Assembly (NCBI RefSeq): GCF_006539545.1
Contig: NZ_BJNF01000024.1
Span: 1 to 52,500, forward strand
Direction of reading: 5' to 3'
Source of the DNA: Nitrobacter winogradskyi
GTDB lineage: Bacteria > Pseudomonadota > Alphaproteobacteria > Rhizobiales > Xanthobacteraceae
DNA length: 52,500 bases
How positions within the stretch are numbered: position 1 is the stretch's first letter; each line of letters starts with the position of its first letter. Made by a program: the position numbers and the translations under genes. Shown piece by piece: positions 25,851 through 35,798 of the stretch. Under the pieces are notes generated by a model. It did not search any database. It was not told where the DNA came from and worked only from the letters and a program-made list of their open reading frames with translations.

Positions 25851-27035
25851 TCAGGCGCTCGCCTGCGATCGAACCGGTCGATCGATCGCGGCAAGAGCCT
25901 GATCCAGGTCGGCGATCAGATCAGCGGCATCCTCCAGGCCGATCGAAAGCCGGATAAGACCGCTGGTGATCCCGGCGGCCTTGCGCGCTTCGTCCGACAT
26001 TCCGGCGTGGGTCATCGTGGCCGGATGAGCCACCAGGCTCTCGGTGCCGCCGAGCGATTCCGCGAAACAGAAAAGCCGCACTGCCTCAACGAAGCGGCCA
26101 GCTTCCACCTCGCCTCCTTTCAGCTCGAAACTGAGCATCGCGCCAAAGCCGGATTGCTGGGCTTTGGCGACAGCATGCCCCGGATGCGACGGCAGCCCCG
26201 GATAGTGACAGGCCGCGACAAGGGGATGCGAGAGGAGAAACTCGGCAACCGCCTGGGCATTGCGCTGCTGACACTCCACGCGTGGAAACAGCGTGCGGAT
26301 GCCGCGAAGCGCCAGGAAGGAATCGAACGGCGCTCCCGTCGTGCCGACGATATTGGCCCAGGTCTCCAATGCTTCGACGTCAGCGGAATCGGCTGCGATC
26401 ACGGCGCCGCCGACGATGTCCGAATGGCCATTGAGATATTTCGTCGTAGAGTGAATGACGAAATCGGCGCCCAGTGCGATCGGCCGCTGCAGCGCGGGCG
26501 ACAGGAACGTATTGTCAACAGCGACCTTGGCGCCGACCGTTCTCGCCTGAGCGACAATCGCCCGGATGTCGACGATGCGCATCAGGGGATTGCTCGGGGT
26601 CTCGATCAGGACAAGCCGGGGCTTTTCCTTCAAGGCGGACGCCAGCGCCGCCTGATCGTTCTGATCGACAAAGCGCACCTTGAAGTGACCCCGGTCGCGG
26701 CGGTTCAGAAGCAGGCGGTGAGTGCCGCCGTAACAATCATGCGGCACGATCACGATATCGTCGCTTGAGAGTTGCGACAGCACCAGATCGATCGCCGCCA
26801 TGCCCGAGGACACCACCACCGCGCCCGCCCCGCCCTCGAGCTTGGCGAGGGTATCCGCCAGCAGGGTCCGCGTGGGATTACTGGTGCGGGTATAATCGTG
26901 CGGACCTTTGCGCCCGAATCCGGGCCAGGTGAAAGTGCTCGACAGACAGATCGGCGGTGTCACCGCTCCGAAAGTATCTTCCGCCGCGATGCCGTTTGCG
27001 GCCGCGACAGTTCTCGGATTCATGGATTCGGACAT
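25851..27035 (-). CDS. metB: Cystathionine gamma-synthase-type PLP enzyme
   Basis: Cys/Met-metabolism PLP enzyme of 394 aa. The cofactor lysine is Lys199 in VIHSTTKYLNGHSD. Other family marks are SSTFTWPGF, YTRTSNPTRTLL, SGMAAIDLVLS, DNTFLSPALQRP and the C-terminal SLGGTESLVAHPATMTHAGM. It fits cystathionine gamma-synthase; O-acetyl/succinylhomoserine sulfhydrylase is a real alternative, since cysJI supplies sulfide next door and metX elsewhere in the window makes the acylhomoserine. No good ribosome site is seen before either in-frame ATG. Confidence 0.82.
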   Translation of the reverse strand: MSESMNPRTVAAANGIAAEDTFGAVTPPICLSSTFTWPGFGRKGPHDYTRTSNPTRTLLADTLAKLEGGAGAVVVSSGMAAIDLVLSQLSSDDIVIVPHDCYGGTHRLLLNRRDRGHFKVRFVDQNDQAALASALKEKPRLVLIETPSNPLMRIVDIRAIVAQARTVGAKVAVDNTFLSPALQRPIALGADFVIHSTTKYLNGHSDIVGGAVIAADSADVEALETWANIVGTTGAPFDSFLALRGIRTLFPRVECQQRNAQAVAEFLLSHPLVAACHYPGLPSHPGHAVAKAQQSGFGAMLSFELKGGEVEAGRFVEAVRLFCFAESLGGTESLVAHPATMTHAGMSDEARKAAGITSGLIRLSIGLEDAADLIADLDQALAAIDRPVRSQASA

Positions 27036-27265
27036 GACGTTCGTGGACTTTCGATGAAAATGCGAGGCCCCGCGACGATTCCGTTCAGGATATCACGGCC
27101 AGCCGGTCCCGGCTTATTTAAAGCACTTCCGTCGAAACACAACGATTCCGGAACGCCGGCACAGTTCACGGCGCGCGGGTCACAAGGAGCGCGTCGTTAT
27201 AGCGCAAGCGCTATCTTCTCGCTTCGAGCAAAAGCCGGTTCGCGGAAATCAGTCGCAGGCCCGGC

Positions 27266-28999
27266 TCAATCGTTGAAGAACCGGCCTTCCTTCACCTCAG
27301 GGACATAGCCGGCGCGAATGGCGAAATCGCCGAAGTGCTCGCCGGGCTTGCGGTCGCGGGCATAATGGCCGAGCGTTTTGTCAAGCGCCTCCAGAATCGC
27401 GGGCTCACCGACATTCTCCAGGTACATCTTGTTGAGCCGCTCGCCGTGGAAGCCGCCGCCGAGATAGAGATTGTACTTGCCCGGCGCGCGGCCGGTGAGG
27501 CCGATCTCGGCGATATAGGGGCGCGCGCAGCCGTTCGGGCATCCGGTCATCCGGATGGTGATCGGATCGTCCTTAAGCCCATAAGTATTCAGGATCGCCT
27601 CGATCCTGGTGACGAGATCCGGCAGATAGCGCTCGCTTTCGGCCATCGCCAGACCGCATGTCGGCAGCGCGACGCAGGCCATCGAGTTAAGGCGCAAGCC
27701 GCTGCGGGTCTCGAACTGATCGAGCCCGTATTCCTTCATCAGCGCCTCGATCTCGGGCCGATCCTTCGAATCAATATCGGCAATGATGAGATTCTGGTTC
27801 GGCGTGACGCGGAACATGCCTTTGTGAACCTGCGCAATGGCGCGCAATCCATCCATCAAAGGATAGTCCGGCGTGTTGATGACGCGGCCGTTCTGGATGT
27901 ACAGGACGCAATGCTCGCGACCATCCTCGCCCTTGACCCAGCCGAGCGGATCACCGTTCGAGGTGAAGGTGAAGGGCTGCTCAGGCTTGAGCGCGAAGCC
28001 GAGACGGCGTTCGGTTTCCGCCTTGATCCAGTCGAGGCCCTTTTCGTCGATGGTATACTTGAAGCGAGCGTGCAGGCGGTCGAGACGGTCGCCGTAATCG
28101 CGCTGGACCGACATCACCGCGTCGATCGTCGGAAACAGCTTGTCCGCGTCGATATAGCCGATCAGGCTGGCCAGGCGCGGATAGGTCTTCGGCGATTGAT
28201 CGGTCCGGCCAAGGCCGCCTCCGATGGCGACGTTGAAACCCTTCAGCTTGCCGCGATGCGCGATGGCGATGAAGCCGAGGTCCTGGCCGTAGACGTCGAT
28301 ATCGTTGCTGGGCGGAATCGCGAAGCCGATCTTGAACTTCCGCGGCATATAGGTGCGTCCGTAGAACGGCTCCTCGGGTCCGTCCGTTTCCTCGCGCTCG
28401 GCTTCGTACCAAATTTCCTTGTAGGCGCCGGTCCTGTGCACCGCATGGTCGCTCGCTCGCTTGGCAAGCGCATAAACCTCGGCGTGCAGTTTCGACAGAT
28501 CAGGATTGACGGTGCTCATGACGCCGCGGGTGTCGTCGCCGCAGGCCGCCCTGGTGTCGAGAAGAACGTCGCGTAGTCCCTGCATAAGGGTGCGCAGGTC
28601 GTGTTTCATCACGCGATGAAACTGGAACGTCTGGCGCGTGGTCAGCCGCAGCGTGTCGCCGGCGTAGTTGCGCGCAAGATCGTCGAGCTTCAGCCATTGA
28701 CCGGGAGTGCAGACCCCACCCGGCAGACGAACGCGCGCCATGAAGGAAAAAGCCGCTTCCAGCTTCTGCCGACGCCGCTCGTCGCGAATATCCCGGTCAT
28801 CCTGCTGATAGATTCCGAAGAACTTCATCAGCTTGGCGTCGTTCGCCGTCACCGCCGACGTGATCTCGTCGGCCAGGCTCTGCTTGATCGTGCCACGCAG
28901 ATAGTCGCTGTTCGCCTTCAGCGTTTCGTCCGGCCCAAGCTTGTCGAGCGGCTGGGAAACATCGCGACTGCGATCGGGTTGTGTCTTTGCGTCCACCAA
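27266..28999 (-). CDS. cysI: Sulfite reductase hemoprotein beta-subunit CysI
   Basis: CysI reduces sulfite to sulfide at a sirohaem/4Fe-4S centre, taking electrons from CysJ. The 577-aa product has all four cluster cysteines (442 and 448 in CVALPTCGLA; 487 and 491 in TGCPNGCARPY), the ARVRLPGG and TTRQTFQFH substrate-site regions, and GGGLGRTDQSPKTYPRL. Translation starts at TTG (28999) or GTG (28996), eight bases after the cysJ stop, with GAGG overlapping it, so cysJI is one operon. Confidence 0.95.
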   Translation of the reverse strand: MVDAKTQPDRSRDVSQPLDKLGPDETLKANSDYLRGTIKQSLADEITSAVTANDAKLMKFFGIYQQDDRDIRDERRRQKLEAAFSFMARVRLPGGVCTPGQWLKLDDLARNYAGDTLRLTTRQTFQFHRVMKHDLRTLMQGLRDVLLDTRAACGDDTRGVMSTVNPDLSKLHAEVYALAKRASDHAVHRTGAYKEIWYEAEREETDGPEEPFYGRTYMPRKFKIGFAIPPSNDIDVYGQDLGFIAIAHRGKLKGFNVAIGGGLGRTDQSPKTYPRLASLIGYIDADKLFPTIDAVMSVQRDYGDRLDRLHARFKYTIDEKGLDWIKAETERRLGFALKPEQPFTFTSNGDPLGWVKGEDGREHCVLYIQNGRVINTPDYPLMDGLRAIAQVHKGMFRVTPNQNLIIADIDSKDRPEIEALMKEYGLDQFETRSGLRLNSMACVALPTCGLAMAESERYLPDLVTRIEAILNTYGLKDDPITIRMTGCPNGCARPYIAEIGLTGRAPGKYNLYLGGGFHGERLNKMYLENVGEPAILEALDKTLGHYARDRKPGEHFGDFAIRAGYVPEVKEGRFFND

Positions 29000-29006
29000 A
29001 CTGGCC

Positions 29007-30842
29007 TCAATAAACGTCTAGCCGATAGCGGCGGTCACGCTGCAGTGCCGAGAGATAAGCGCCCGCCTCGTCGCGGTCGAGGCCGCCATGTTCGGCAACG
29101 ATCTCGGTCAACGCCGCGTGAACGTCCGGCGCCATGTGGGCGCTGTCGCCGCAGACGTAGATATACGCGCCTTCCTCGAGCCATGCGTAAACATCACGGC
29201 CCTGGCGGCGCAGACGATCCTGCACGTAGGTCTTGGGCGCGGCGTCCCGCGAGAACGCCAGATCGAGCCGGCTCAGCACGCCGTTCTTGATCAGTTCCTG
29301 CCACTCGACCTGATAGAGGAAGTCGCTGCGGAAATTGCGTTCGCCGAAAAACAGCCATGACCGGCCGGATGCGCCGCGGGCTTCACGCTCCTGCATGAAA
29401 GCGCGGTACGGCGCGACGCCGGTGCCCGCGCCGATCATCAGGATCGGCACATCGTCATCCGGCAGATGGAAGTGATCGTTGGACTGGATATAAACGGGAA
29501 CCGTGGCGTCCGCCTCGGTGCGCGCCGCGAGATAGCCGGATGCGACGCCGGTGCGCGGCAGGTCGTGCAGCGTATAGCGCACCGTGCTGACCGTAAGATG
29601 CGCCTCGTCCGGGGCGGCGGCAAGGCTCGAGGCAATCGAGTAGAGCCGCGGCTGCAACGGCCGAAGACCCGCAACGAACTTTGCGGCATCGATGCCCGGC
29701 GCCGGAAACCGGCCGACGACATCGAGGATGTGATGGTTGTGCTGGAAGGCCGCGCGCGCCTCCTTTTGATCGGGCGCGCGTAATGCCTGTAGTTCATCGG
29801 AGCCGGTGATCTCGGCCCAAAGATCGAGAAAGCGCGGCGTGAGCGCCGTTATCTCGAATGTGCCGCTCAGCGCCTCACCAAGGCTTATCGTACCCTGCTT
29901 TACCGTGACAGGGGCGTCGGCGGACAGCGACAGCTTTTCAAGTATGGCGTCCACCAGCGCCGGATCGTTACGCGGCACCACGCCGAGCGCATCACCCGGC
30001 TGATAGATCAAGCCCGAATCCGCCAGCGACAACTCGATATGGCGCGTTTCCTTGGTCGATCCGCGCCCGGTCAGCACGATATTGTCGATGACGGCGGCCT
30101 GAAACGGATGCTTCTTATCGAATGCCGCGAGCGACGGTGCACCGCTCAGCGCCGTCGCCGCAACCGGAGCGGAGACGGGCGCCTGCGCGGCGGGCGCGAG
30201 ATCGGCTATGACCGTCGATATCCACGCGTCCGCGGCATCCTCGTAATCGACATCGCAGTCGACGCGATCGGCAAGGCGCTGCGCGCCGAGTTCCTCGAGC
30301 CGCCGGTCGACCCGCTTGCCGGCCTCGCAATACTTTTCATAGGTCGAATCACCCAACGCCAGCACCGCAAAGCGCAGTTGCGGCAGCTTGGGAGCTTTGC
30401 GGCTCTCCAGAAACTCGAAGAAACCGACGGCTGTCTGCGGCGCGTCGCCCTCGCCATGGGTGCTGGTGATGACGAGCAGATCCTGTTCGTCCTTGAGGCC
30501 GCGCGTCTTGTACTCCGCCATATCGGCGAGACGCGCCTGGATTCCCTGGGCTGCGGCCTTGTCGACGAGCGCTTTGGCGAGGGTCTTGCTGTTTCCGGTC
30601 TCGCTTGCGAACAGGACCGTCAGGAGCCGCGTCGCAGCCGCGCCGGCGACGCCGGCCTGCGAAGGCGGTGCAAGCTCCGCGATCTCCGCTGCCGCGGCGC
30701 CAGCCCGAGCCCGATGACTGAGACCCGCGAAATAGCCGCTGATCCAGATCGCCTGTTCATGACTGAGAGACGTCGCGAGCTGGTTGACCTGCGTCCACTG
30801 ATCCGTCGTGAGTGCTGAACCTGGAAATTCCAATTTTGTCAT
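29007..30842 (-). CDS. cysJ: Sulfite reductase flavoprotein alpha-subunit CysJ
   Basis: CysJ passes electrons from NADPH via FAD and FMN to CysI. The 611-aa product has the enteric-CysJ-like N-terminus (LTTDQWTQVNQLATSLSHEQ), a flavodoxin domain (LFASETGNSKTLAKALVDKA; STHGEGDAPQTAVGF), the FAD part (QPRLYSIASSLAAAPDEAHL; YLAARTEAD) and the NADPH part (MIGAGTGVAPYRAFMQER, WLFFGERN), ending YRLDVY. The ATG at 30842 is chosen; a TTG three codons earlier is possible. It is full-length and 7 bp from cysI. Confidence 0.94.
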   Translation of the reverse strand: MTKLEFPGSALTTDQWTQVNQLATSLSHEQAIWISGYFAGLSHRARAGAAAAEIAELAPPSQAGVAGAAATRLLTVLFASETGNSKTLAKALVDKAAAQGIQARLADMAEYKTRGLKDEQDLLVITSTHGEGDAPQTAVGFFEFLESRKAPKLPQLRFAVLALGDSTYEKYCEAGKRVDRRLEELGAQRLADRVDCDVDYEDAADAWISTVIADLAPAAQAPVSAPVAATALSGAPSLAAFDKKHPFQAAVIDNIVLTGRGSTKETRHIELSLADSGLIYQPGDALGVVPRNDPALVDAILEKLSLSADAPVTVKQGTISLGEALSGTFEITALTPRFLDLWAEITGSDELQALRAPDQKEARAAFQHNHHILDVVGRFPAPGIDAAKFVAGLRPLQPRLYSIASSLAAAPDEAHLTVSTVRYTLHDLPRTGVASGYLAARTEADATVPVYIQSNDHFHLPDDDVPILMIGAGTGVAPYRAFMQEREARGASGRSWLFFGERNFRSDFLYQVEWQELIKNGVLSRLDLAFSRDAAPKTYVQDRLRRQGRDVYAWLEEGAYIYVCGDSAHMAPDVHAALTEIVAEHGGLDRDEAGAYLSALQRDRRYRLDVY

Positions 30843-31154
30843 CGCAAGCAAAACCTCGGGAGCGAACTGCCGGCCGCCGCGATTGACACTTCACAGGTCT
30901 GGTCGAGACGCCGCACGAAATGGAAAGCCTCTGCATCCGTTTCGACAATTCGGCCCTTTGAATAGGGCTGGTTCGCCAAAGAAAACAAGCATTATCGAAA
31001 ACAAAGAATAATACCCTTCCATGAGCGGCCAGAACGAAATGATTATTTCACAAAATCGGTCTTTTTTAGAATTGCACTGGGGAGCATTCATGAGATTCGC
31101 CTGACGGCGGCGCCAAGCCTCCCGCGGGTGCGGGAAGGCTTGAGCAGGCACGCC
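30843..31154. other. cysJ upstream region, AT-rich
   Basis: About 310 bases between divergent-facing ends (cysJ start and clpB stop). The part from about 30980 to 31080 is distinctly AT-rich. An inverted pair ATTAT (30991-30995) and ATAAT (31008-31012) could be a LysR-type (Cys regulator) site for cysJI. No clear -35/-10 pair. Confidence 0.4.
31114..31142 (-). terminator. Stem-loop after clpB
   Basis: CAAGCCTCCCGC and GCGGGAAGGCTTG form a strong stem with one bulge and loop GGGT, 12 bases past the clpB stop. There is no T-run after it, so it may stabilise the 3' end and not terminate by itself. Confidence 0.5.
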
Positions 31155-33791
31155 TCAGTGCAGCCTGCGCCTGGGCATCGGCCGCGCGAATGGCTCGATA
31201 TCGGCCCTCGGCGGCGCGTCACCGTTGAATGTGAGCACGCCATCCTTGGCTGAAATCGCGACCTGGTCGCCGTCGCGGATGACGCCAGCCAGGATCATTT
31301 CAGCCAGTGGATCCTGCACGCTGCGCTGGATCACGCGCTTGAGCGGCCGCGCGCCGTAGGCGGGATCCCAGCCTTTCTCGGCCAGCCGGTCACGCGCCGC
31401 GGCGTCGAGATCGAGCACAATCTTGCGATCCTCCAGCAGCTTTTGCAGCCTTGAGAACTGAATTTCCACGATCCGGCCCATCTCGCTCTTCTGCAACCGA
31501 TGAAACAGAATGATCTCGTCGACGCGGTTGAGGAATTCGGGGCGGAAATGCCCGCGCACCATCTCCATCACCTGGTCGCGCACCGCGCCGGTGTCTTCCC
31601 CTTCCGGCTGATTGACCAGGAATTCCGAACCGAGGTTCGATGTCATAATGATCAGCGTGTTGCGGAAATCCACCGTGCGGCCCTGTCCGTCGGTCAGGCG
31701 GCCGTCGTCGAGCACCTGCAGCAGCACGTTGAACACGTCCGGATGAGCCTTCTCGATCTCGTCGAACAGCACGACCTGATAGGGACGCCGCCGCACCGCT
31801 TCAGTGAGCGCGCCGCCCTCGTCGTAACCGACATAACCGGGAGGCGCACCGATCAGCCGCGCCACCGAGTGCTTTTCCATATATTCCGACATGTCGATGC
31901 GGACCATCGCCGTCTCATCGTCGAACAGATAGGCGGCGAGCGCCTTGGTCAGTTCGGTCTTGCCGACGCCGGTCGGCCCCAGGAACATGAACGAGCCCAT
32001 GGGACGGTTGGGATCCTGCAGACCGGCGCGGGCGCGCCGCACGGCCGTTGACACCGCCCGCACGGCTTCACCCTGCCCCACGACGCGCGCCGCAAGGCTT
32101 TCCTCCATGCGCAACAGTTTTTCCTTCTCGCCTTCGAGCATCTTGTCGACGGGAACGCCGGTCCAGCGCGACACCACCTGGGCGATGCTGTCCGCCGTCA
32201 CGGTTTCATTCATCATCGTATTGCTTTCGCCGGTCTCGATGCTCTGCAAACGCTTTTCGAGTTCGGGAATCCGCCCATAGGCCAGTTCGCCGGCTATCTG
32301 ATATTCGCCGCGCCGTTGCGCGTTGGCGAGTTCGATCCGCGCCTGATCAAGCTCGCTCTTGAGCTTGGCGGCATCCGACAGCTTGTTCTTCTCGGCGTTC
32401 CAGCGCGAGGTCAGATCCGCCGACCGCTTTTCCAGATCGGCCAGTTCTTTCTCGAGGTTCTCAAGGCGCGTTCTGGAGCCGGCGTCGTTCTCCTTCTTCA
32501 GCGCCTCCTGCTCGATCTTCAGCCGCACGATCTCGCGGTCGAGCGAATCGAGTTCTTCCGGCTTGGAATCGACCTGCATCTTGAGCCGCGCCGCCGCCTC
32601 ATCCACCAGATCGATCGCCTTGTCGGGCAGGAAACGGTCGGTGATATAACGGTGGGAGAGCGTGGCGGCCGCGACCAGCGCGCTATCGGCGATGCGGACG
32701 CCGTGATGCTGCTCATACTTGTCCTTGAGGCCGCGCAGGATCGAGACGGTATCCTCGACCGTCGGCTCGGACACGAAGATCGGCTGAAAGCGCCTGGCCA
32801 GCGCCGCGTCCTTCTCGACATGCTTGCGGTACTCATCGAGCGTGGTCGCTCCGACGCAATGCAGTTCGCCACGCGCCAGTGCGGGCTTCAGCAGATTGGA
32901 GGCGTCCATGGCGCCATCGGCCTTGCCGGCGCCGATCAGCGTGTGCATCTCGTCGATGAACAGGACGATGCCGCCATCGGTGGAGGTCACCTCCTGCAGC
33001 ACCGCCTTGAGCCGCTCCTCGAACTCGCCGCGATACTTCGCGCCCGCGATCATCGACCCGAGGTCGAGCGCGAGCAGTTTCTTGTCCTTCAAGCTTTCCG
33101 GCACGTCGCCGTTGACGATGCGCAGCGCGAGGCCCTCCGCGATCGCGGTCTTGCCGACGCCGGGCTCGCCGATTAGCACCGGATTGTTCTTGGTGCGCCG
33201 CGACAGCACCTGGATGGTGCGGCGGATTTCCTCGTCGCGGCCGATCACCGGATCGAGCTTGCCCTCGCGCGCCGCCTGGGTCAGATCGCGGGCGTATTTC
33301 TTCAACGCGTCATAGGCGTTTTCCGCCGTGGCGCTATCCGCAGTCCGCCCTTTGCGCAGCGCGTTGATCGCCGCATTGAGGTTCTGCGGCGTGACCCCGC
33401 CGTCCTTCAGTAATTTGAACGCATCGCTGTCCGTGTCGAGCGACAAGGCCTGCAACAGCCGTTCCACGGTGACAAAGCTGTCGCCGGCCTTCCCGGCAGC
33501 CTGCTCCGCGGCATCGAATGCGCGCGCCGTTGCCGGCGCGAGATAAATCTGGCCCGCTCCAGCGCCCGACACCTTCGGCATCTTGTCGAGAGCGGCTTGA
33601 GTCGCCTTCAGGATCGCGCGCGAATTGCCACCGGCGCGGTCGATCAGGCTTCCCGCCAGACCTTCGCTGTCATCGAGCAGCACCTTCAGAATATGGAGCG
33701 GCGTAAACTGCTGGTGGCCTTCGCGCATCGCCAGCGATTGCGCCGACTGGATGAACCCGCGCACCCGCTCGGTATATTTTTCAATGTTCAT
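31155..33791 (-). CDS. clpB: ATP-dependent disaggregase ClpB
   Basis: ClpB rescues aggregated proteins with DnaK. The 878-aa product is full length: N-domain ([20 protein letters not shown]), NBD1 with Walker [10 protein letters not shown] and Walker [14 protein letters not shown], the long coiled-coil middle domain (about 400-530, Lys/Glu/Leu-rich), NBD2 with [15 protein letters not shown] and [15 protein letters not shown], then sensor 2 [10 protein letters not shown]. No ClpP-binding loop (IGF/IGL) is seen, which fits ClpB against ClpA. GGGGAG precedes the ATG. I could not identify a convincing heat-shock promoter. Confidence 0.96.
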   Translation of the reverse strand: MNIEKYTERVRGFIQSAQSLAMREGHQQFTPLHILKVLLDDSEGLAGSLIDRAGGNSRAILKATQAALDKMPKVSGAGAGQIYLAPATARAFDAAEQAAGKAGDSFVTVERLLQALSLDTDSDAFKLLKDGGVTPQNLNAAINALRKGRTADSATAENAYDALKKYARDLTQAAREGKLDPVIGRDEEIRRTIQVLSRRTKNNPVLIGEPGVGKTAIAEGLALRIVNGDVPESLKDKKLLALDLGSMIAGAKYRGEFEERLKAVLQEVTSTDGGIVLFIDEMHTLIGAGKADGAMDASNLLKPALARGELHCVGATTLDEYRKHVEKDAALARRFQPIFVSEPTVEDTVSILRGLKDKYEQHHGVRIADSALVAAATLSHRYITDRFLPDKAIDLVDEAAARLKMQVDSKPEELDSLDREIVRLKIEQEALKKENDAGSRTRLENLEKELADLEKRSADLTSRWNAEKNKLSDAAKLKSELDQARIELANAQRRGEYQIAGELAYGRIPELEKRLQSIETGESNTMMNETVTADSIAQVVSRWTGVPVDKMLEGEKEKLLRMEESLAARVVGQGEAVRAVSTAVRRARAGLQDPNRPMGSFMFLGPTGVGKTELTKALAAYLFDDETAMVRIDMSEYMEKHSVARLIGAPPGYVGYDEGGALTEAVRRRPYQVVLFDEIEKAHPDVFNVLLQVLDDGRLTDGQGRTVDFRNTLIIMTSNLGSEFLVNQPEGEDTGAVRDQVMEMVRGHFRPEFLNRVDEIILFHRLQKSEMGRIVEIQFSRLQKLLEDRKIVLDLDAAARDRLAEKGWDPAYGARPLKRVIQRSVQDPLAEMILAGVIRDGDQVAISAKDGVLTFNGDAPPRADIEPFARPMPRRRLH

Positions 33792-34008
33792 GGGAATCTC
33801 CCCGGCCTGCCGCCTCTGCCCCGAAAGCACAGAAAGCAGCATCCTCGTTGCCTGCGCCGGCCGCATTGACATTCCCCAACCGGCAGCGACCGGCTCGCGG
33901 GATGGTTCAATTCGGCCTGCGGCAGATGTAGGAACAGCCTTCCGGAAAATGAAGGGGCGTTGAGACAGCGTCGATGACACGCCTCGCGGGAATCTTGTAA
34001 GGAGCATC

Positions 34009-34785
34009 ATGTCCGGATCTTCCAATGCGACCGTTGCGGCGCTTTACCGCTATCCCGTCAAAGGCCTGTCCGCCGAGCCTCTGCAACACGCTGTCCTGAA
34101 CCCCGGCGGGACCGTTCCCGGTGACCGCTCCTATGCGATCGAGAACGGCCCGACCGGATTCGATCCTGCCGCGCCCCGGTATTTTCCTAAGTCCAGGTTT
34201 CTGATGCTGATGCGCGACGAGCGGCTCGCCACGCTCGAAAGCCGCTATGACGACGCCAGCCGGGTCCTGACAATCCTGACCGGCGGCGAGGAGGCGGCGC
34301 GCGCCGACCTCGGCACGGCAGAGGGCCGCGCCGCAATTGAACGGTTCTTCGCGACGAGCTTCGCGCAAGAGCTAAAAGGGCCGCCTCGGGTTCTCGTCGG
34401 CAACGGACACAGCTTTTCGGACGTCGCCAGGAAAGTGGTCTCGATCATCAACCTCGGCAGCGTCGCCGCGATCGAACAAATGGTGAGTCAGCCGGTTCAC
34501 CCGCTCCGCTTCCGCGCCAACCTGTACGTCCGTGGCTGGCCCGCCTGGAGCGAACTCGACCTGCTCGGCCACACGCTCGCGATCGGAGACGTCAGGCTCA
34601 AGGTGGTCAAGCGGATTGTCCGCTGCACCGCCACCAATGTCGACCCGGAAACCGGGGCGCGCGATCTCGATATTCCGAACGCGCTGGCAAGAACGCTGGG
34701 ACATCGCGACTGCGGGATCTATGCGGAAGTCGTTACCGGCGGCACGGTCAGGATCGAGGACGGAATCGAAACGTTTCGGGAATAG
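34009..34785 (+). CDS. MOSC-domain protein (YcbX/YiiM-like)
   Basis: The 258-aa product has an N-terminal beta-barrel part (VAALYRYPVKGLSAEPLQHA; PGDRSYAIENGP) and a MOSC domain with FRANLYVRGWPAWSELDLLG and the likely Mo/S-binding Cys in VVKRIVRCTATNVDPETGAR. MOSC proteins carry or use molybdenum cofactor, for example in reduction of N-hydroxylated compounds. The substrate is unknown. AAGGAG is well placed before the ATG. It is divergent from clpB. Confidence 0.87.
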   Translation: MSGSSNATVAALYRYPVKGLSAEPLQHAVLNPGGTVPGDRSYAIENGPTGFDPAAPRYFPKSRFLMLMRDERLATLESRYDDASRVLTILTGGEEAARADLGTAEGRAAIERFFATSFAQELKGPPRVLVGNGHSFSDVARKVVSIINLGSVAAIEQMVSQPVHPLRFRANLYVRGWPAWSELDLLGHTLAIGDVRLKVVKRIVRCTATNVDPETGARDLDIPNALARTLGHRDCGIYAEVVTGGTVRIEDGIETFRE

Positions 34786-34812
34786 AGCGTTTCGAGCAAA
34801 GCATGCCCCGGG
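34783..34812. repeat. Partial dispersed repeat after the MOSC gene
   Basis: TAGAGCGTTTCGAGCAAAGC followed by ATGCCCCGGG resembles (inverse strand) the 3' part of the 81-bp repeat at 44893-44973 and 51370-51450. Confidence 0.5.
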
Positions 34813-34818
34813 CAAAGG

Positions 34819-34846
34819 CAAAACGGCACGGACAACGTCCGTGCCG
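34819..34846 (-). terminator. Terminator after the His-rich hydrolase gene
   Basis: Perfect ten-base arms CGGCACGGAC (34824-34833) and GTCCGTGCCG (34837-34846), loop AAC, followed on the minus strand by TTTTGCCTTT. It lies just past the stop codon at 34854. Confidence 0.72.
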
Positions 34847-34853
34847 AATTGCT

Positions 34854-35468
34854 TCAGTGCGGCACTACATAGGCGTAGACGCGGCTGCGCGGATAGACCG
34901 ACTCCGCGACGCGGCGGCCATGATTGCCGGATACGACAATGGGGTTGCCGCGCCGATCGAGGCCGCTGACGACGCCGACATGACCGCCGCCACCGCGTCT
35001 TGTCATGACGGCGATGGCGCCGACCTGCGGGCCGGACACCCGGCGGCCGTAATGCGCGAACGAACGCGCCATGTCGGAGCCCGTCCCCTGATGCCCGGCG
35101 CGCTTCAGAACCATGTTCATGAATCGCGCGCACCAGAGCCGGCGACGGCCGGTCGGGTTGCCCCCGATGTAACGGCGCGCTTCGGCAACGATATTCGAAG
35201 CCAGACCGCCACCCGAAAATCCGCTCTTCGGCGTAAGGGCGGCGCTGGCGTTCCTCCACCCGCGCGCGTAGCGGTATCGGTGATGACGATATCCGTAATG
35301 CCGGCGAATATGATGATGGTGCTTATAATGATGGACGTGCGCGTGATGTCCCGCGCGATGATGATAAGGTCTTGCCGAGGCCGGCATCGCAAATGCAACG
35401 ACAGCCAGGAAACAAACCGCCAGTGCCAAAATACGCGGCATCCAGCGCGACGCAACTAACTGGAACAT
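34854..35468 (-). CDS. Exported His-rich CHAP-like / TIGR02594-type hydrolase
   Basis: The 204-aa product has a signal peptide (about 1-32, ending PASA), a strikingly His/Arg/Tyr-rich stretch at about 34-70 with HHRAGHHAHVHHYKHHHH, and a C-terminal cysteine-peptidase-like domain: ARRYIGGNPTGRRRLWCARF with the likely nucleophile Cys, a Gly-rich RRGGGGHVGVVSG with the likely His, and VVSGNHGRRV. This is the TIGR02594/CHAP type, probably a cell-wall amidase/peptidase. The His run may bind metal. GGGGAG lies before the ATG. Two 15-bp direct repeats lie about 115-155 bases upstream. Confidence 0.78.
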   Translation of the reverse strand: MFQLVASRWMPRILALAVCFLAVVAFAMPASARPYHHRAGHHAHVHHYKHHHHIRRHYGYRHHRYRYARGWRNASAALTPKSGFSGGGLASNIVAEARRYIGGNPTGRRRLWCARFMNMVLKRAGHQGTGSDMARSFAHYGRRVSGPQVGAIAVMTRRGGGGHVGVVSGLDRRGNPIVVSGNHGRRVAESVYPRSRVYAYVVPH

Positions 35469-35798
35469 TCATGCTCCCCTGTGACACCTCCCTGTTCCCG
35501 CCCGCTGCGCGGTGAAATCCGCTGTTTTGTCGTGCTGGGAAAAACGCGGGCGCCTTGTAATCATATGATCGGGTTTTTTGAAGTCATACCTGCATTGCGC
35601 CCAACGCATACCTGCGTTGCGATATCCGCGCACCGCAGCGCGATATTTCCAAATCATTGATCTAAAATAGAATTTTTTCGATCAACCCGGGCCGTCCAAG
35701 CCGTCGCGAGGGTCGAGGCCCGCTCTCCCTGCTGCGTCGCAACGCGACTGTCACGCAGATGATCGAACCCGGTTTTGAATGGACTGGACGAAGGGCGC
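35469..35798. other. Intergenic region with 22-bp-period direct repeat
   Basis: About 330 bases between the His-rich hydrolase and metW. CATACCTGCATTGCG (35585-35599) and CATACCTGCGTTGCG (35607-35621) repeat with a 22-bp period. An AT-rich patch (TCTAAAATAGAATTTTTT) lies near 35660-35680. No gene is seen. Confidence 0.5.

Noticed and set aside
27335-28576. A 413-codon plus-strand frame opposite cysI
   Set aside because: Antisense shadow of a clear CysI with all four cluster cysteines.
33792-34008. A heat-shock promoter for clpB
   Set aside because: The best candidate (CTTCAT, 18 bases, TACATC) is too poor a match to the alphaproteobacterial sigma-32 consensus to report as a feature.
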